A stretch of DNA of 64,000 nt from Platynereis dumerilii. Lineage: Eukaryota; Annelida; Polychaeta; Phyllodocida; Nereididae. The notes beneath the pieces are model-generated. The model saw nothing but the letters and a program-made list of their open reading frames with translations, was not told where the DNA came from and did not search any database. This document shows positions 60,725 through 64,000 of this stretch, in pieces. Position 1 is the stretch's first letter. Each line of letters starts with the position of its first letter. Position numbers and translations under genes: made by a program. The stretch spans positions 35,226,537 through 35,290,536 of the forward strand of contig JAPTHN010000012.1 in assembly GCA_026936325.1 (NCBI GenBank). The letters are read 5' to 3'.

Positions 60725-60905
60725 CAGTGGTCCCTGTGTTATAAGACCGCCCCTTCTGCGGTCATGTAGCAGTCTCTCGTGGGGTTGTGGTCTCTTATCG
60801 GGGTGCAAAATTCACTAAAAATACTACTTAGTGCGGGTGGAAGGCGGTCACATAAGACAATGTGGTCTTACAACAGGGGGTCTTATAATGCAGGGACCAC
60901 TGTAT
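60725..60905. mobile_element. Small TIR element of about 175 bp
   Basis: TACAGTGGTCCCTGTGTTATAAGACCGCC at the left and the inverse of TTATAATGCAGGGACCACTGTA at the right, with GTGGTCTTA words inside. The CAGTGGTCCC end with TA on both sides (60722-60723 and 60902-60903 area) suits a Tc1/mariner-type MITE. Confidence 0.6.
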
Positions 60906-61444
60906 CTTTCAGCTACTAAATCTGTGCTGTGTTGCATATTTGGCACTCTGTATGAATTTGATTCTAAATATACTCACTTTTGGAAAATATTAAAGGATAG
61001 TTGCTTGTATAGATCTGGTTTCTACTTGTTGTAGTTTGAACCAGGAGTAGCTTTAAGTTACTAAATCTTTGCTGTGTGGCACTTTTTGCACTGTGTACCG
61101 TTTCATTCTAAATACACTCTCTTTTGAAACCTTTAAAAATATTAAAGGATAGTAAAAGGCCTGTCATTTAGGAAACATGTAAGTAAGATAAAAACATGCA
61201 CAATGTGTAGACCGAAATATTTTATATCAGAGTAGGACCTACTGGCCAAATTCATTGTGGTTGGTAAGCTTGTTGGACAACATAAAAGTTTAAACAGCTG
61301 GCAATAATGAAATGTCAGTTGATCTAAATGTCGTAGTAAATGACATAAATAATTTACAATGTTCATCTACTGTCATGTCAGAACATCCACAAACCCTCTC
61401 AGGCTCTGCTAAGGATTCGGACAATTTATAAGTAATTGAAGGAT

Positions 61445-61585
61445 ATACATGATAGCATGCTATTGCCTTGATTGCCATTCAGGGAAACACAGCTAAGTCT
61501 GAGGTAATTGAATTGCTCCCTCTTAAAAGGTGCTGAGGTTAAATACTGCAAATGATGTAGAATAAGGTCAACAAGACTTAGTGCA
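61445..61585 (-). repeat. Repeat R1, block b, reverse
   Basis: TTGATTGCCATTCAGGGAAA and ATTGAATTGCTCCCTCTTAA, the reverse of 41370-41510. Confidence 0.7.
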
Positions 61586-61899
61586 AGAGGATGTTAATGC
61601 TAACCATGCTGTAATATTCATCACTAAAGGTATGGTCCAGTTCATTTGATACTGTATTTGATTTTAGAATCTTGTCAGGCATGATGTTGGTTCTAACCAA
61701 AAGGTTTGTACATTAAATGGTGACTTTTAAATAACAACTTGCAATTGCCATTTTTATGTGGCGTATGGAAAATACTATTGAAAATTCTGTATATTATTTA
61801 CACTTTGTTAATTTGCTGAATGGATGATAATGGTTATATTTAACTTATGCCATGGGAGCAGACATCAGAACAAAAGAAAATGCACAAAATGCATATTAA

Positions 61900-63340
61900 A
61901 GATGATGCTTGTTGTTCAATTCAAAAAAGTAAAAAGCAGAGGGAATTAAAGTTTTTTTAAACACAAATTTCCTGCTTCTTAAACAACTACTCCTTGACAT
62001 ATTGATGCTTTTTGATCAGAAAGGCTGCTCCTGTTAAAGACCAATTGGAGTGGCATTCACTTAAAACTTCAGACTGCCAACATTTCCAAACGAGGCATCA
62101 TTTTGATCATCTCATCAATTGCAGAAAAGTAGATTGCAGCTCTCAGGACAACCAATAATCTAATCACAAATGAAATCCAGGCTGAATGTTTTATAGACTG
62201 ACATTCAACTAATCCAATTGTGTTGATGTATTAGCCATAACACCAGACATTAAATATCTCCAAAGAAAGTAACTTGAAACTTCTGGCAACTTCATTGCAA
62301 ATCCCTTCAAAAAGCTCATCATCAATCAGCTCTGTATAGAATAAAGATTAATTTTGGTTTGCGATAGTAAACTATATTTAAAACATCAAATATTAAGTGG
62401 AGGTACTTCAGAGACCTTGTTTTTATACCAGACCTGTTGTTCCAATGGAAATTCCTTCTATTTTTATTTCTGCAAGTGAAGCTCTTTTCACTAGGGAATG
62501 AATTGACCGGGCTTTTCTGCGGTGTGCTGACCTTTTTCTTTTCAAAGACATGAAAGGCCTCACACATACTAAATGTTCTTAATTGACCTTCTAAACTACT
62601 AGTAAGTCATTCTAAATCCTCCCTACTGAGGTCTTCAAAAGACTCCCAACCTTTTTAAAATTGAACTGATTAACTAGACTTGCACAAAGAGTGTCCTTGA
62701 CTGTTTTGGACTGAACATTTTGAAGTGTCCTGGATTTAGGTACATGATATGAGTGCTGTTTCGATTCAGATTGTCTGTTTCGAAAGACATTTCTCCTTTT
62801 TTCAAAGAGTGAACATCTTTACTAAAAAATTTATCAACTGAGCTTTTCAATAGTTTGGTACTGACCTTTATCTTTATCAACTAGAGGAAAGAGCCAAACT
62901 GCTGAGAAATCCTTTGTGCTCAACCTTTCTTGAATTGAGCAGATTAACCCTTGGCATAGACAAAGGCCAATCTGAACTTCCTTAAGAAGCTGCACTTATC
63001 TGGAACTTAAGAAGCTTCATCTGGCTAACCACCTACATTAGAACATCCAGAGCAGAACAGCAGCTCATTGAAAATCTCATCTGTCACTGTTAGTTGACAC
63101 TGGGAGCTGATAAGTGGATGCACTTTCCGTGACTTGGTTGATCCGTGGCCACCCAAATAACCCACTGCTACCAGGAAAATCCCTATCTATGGCATTGATC
63201 CGCACAACAATCTGTCAGCCACACAGCCCAGAGCGGTTCCCTTTCCAAGTCATAAGTCAGGCAATCTGTCCCTGTTACCTCATTCATCAACCCTTAAACG
63301 TTGAAAGAAGGTCGATATACAAAAAATGGTCGCCAAGCCG
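61900..63340 (-). repeat. Repeat R1, blocks G-H-A, reverse arm
   Basis: G at 61970-62280 (GTAGATTGCAGCTCTCAGGA), H at 62900-63150 (AAGAAGCTTCATCTGGCTAA, TTCCGTGACTTGGTTGATCC), A at 63160-63330 (GGCAATCTGTCCCTGTTACC). It is the mirror image of the forward arm at 39840-40960. Confidence 0.75.
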
Positions 63341-63427
63341 CATCTCTCAGGAATTTACTTTATTCTCTGACTATGTAAGTCAGAGGCTATGAAAAGAAAT
63401 TTGCACTTACACTATTATATGAAACAC

Positions 63428-63850
63428 CTTGAAACCAAAACAATCAGTAAATTCTTATATCCAAACCTGTTTCTGAACGAAGCCATCATCTTCATCCCCC
63501 GATTGTTCTGACAGAGATGCGGTCAAGGCCTTTTATTTTTCTGACAACAAAATATCAGCTAATTGAGCCATGATGTTGATCTTTCATCTATAAAAAGAAA
63601 TTGAAATATATATGAAAATTTTTCACAAAGAAATTGTTTGGCTGCTGCACTGATACTACTGTACTAAACCTTGAAACCAAAACAATCAGTAACTTCTCAT
63701 ATCCGACCAGTTTCCTTAACGATACCCTTCACATTCATGACAGAGATGTGGTCAAGACCTGTTATTTTTCTGACAACCTGTCTTCTCTTTCACCAATAAA
63801 ATACAAGATATCAACTAATTGAGCCATGATGTTGATGTTTCATCTTTGTA
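63428..63850. repeat. Direct duplication, period about 240 bp
   Basis: CCTTGAAACCAAAACAATCA starts at 63428 and 63668; both units end with TTGAGCCATGATGTTGAT. The second unit has an insertion of about 25 bp before its end. Confidence 0.85.
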
Positions 63851-64000
63851 TTTTTTGCAGAGACTACAAAATGGTCCCCAAAAACATCTGCCCACTACAA
63901 GAAAAATAACTTAATATTGAAACACTTCATCAAATTTTCATAAAAGTGCAAGCAACAGGTCAAATTTGGCCAATTTCTATGATTGTGTGCTGGACTTTTC

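Overview
This is an AT-rich, intron-bearing animal sequence. GT-AG introns, degenerate non-LTR retrotransposons, tRNA-derived SINEs, several DNA-transposon/MITE families and long low-copy dispersed repeats point to a marine invertebrate. An echinoderm or other invertebrate deuterostome is my best guess, but that is an impression only. No rRNA or CRISPR array, and no convincing functional tRNA gene, was seen.

The window has one dense coding locus, 50.8-60.0 kb, holding two multi-exon genes that face each other. On the + strand, six exons (50834-52778) encode a 430-residue RecQ-type helicase core. On the - strand, eleven exons (60030-52796) encode a 1018-residue protein that I identify from its motifs as a DUF6589-family protein with two PHD-type zinc fingers inside it. 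Joining exons at GT-AG sites keeps both frames open in every phase. The two stop codons are only 17 bp apart. A helicase tail-to-tail with a DUF6589 protein, bracketed by a 16-bp direct repeat at 49998 and 60473, is the best candidate here for an undescribed system: a large mobile unit, or a gene pair co-opted from one.

Layout. 0-16 kb: tandem repeats, SINEs, small foldback elements, and several non-autonomous TIR elements (3704-4689, 4723-5123, 5776-6749, 8775-9584), with copies of a dispersed repeat here called R2. 16.6-18.8 kb: a Harbinger-like MITE split by a 1.8-kb Tc1/mariner-like non-autonomous element. 18.8-49.5 kb: a cluster of diverged copies of a long repeat here called R1, with conserved blocks I label A, H, G, b, c, d, e and f, interrupted by LINE fragments, SINEs, long-TIR elements and a mariner-like relic. 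50-60.5 kb: the helicase/DUF6589 locus; its introns hold three copies of one tRNA-derived SINE and a 1.8-kb long-TIR element. 60.5-64 kb: R1 again, in reverse orientation.

All similarities between copies were judged by eye. Family names come from memory of motifs, not from searches. No LTR retroelement or other capsid-bearing element was recognised.
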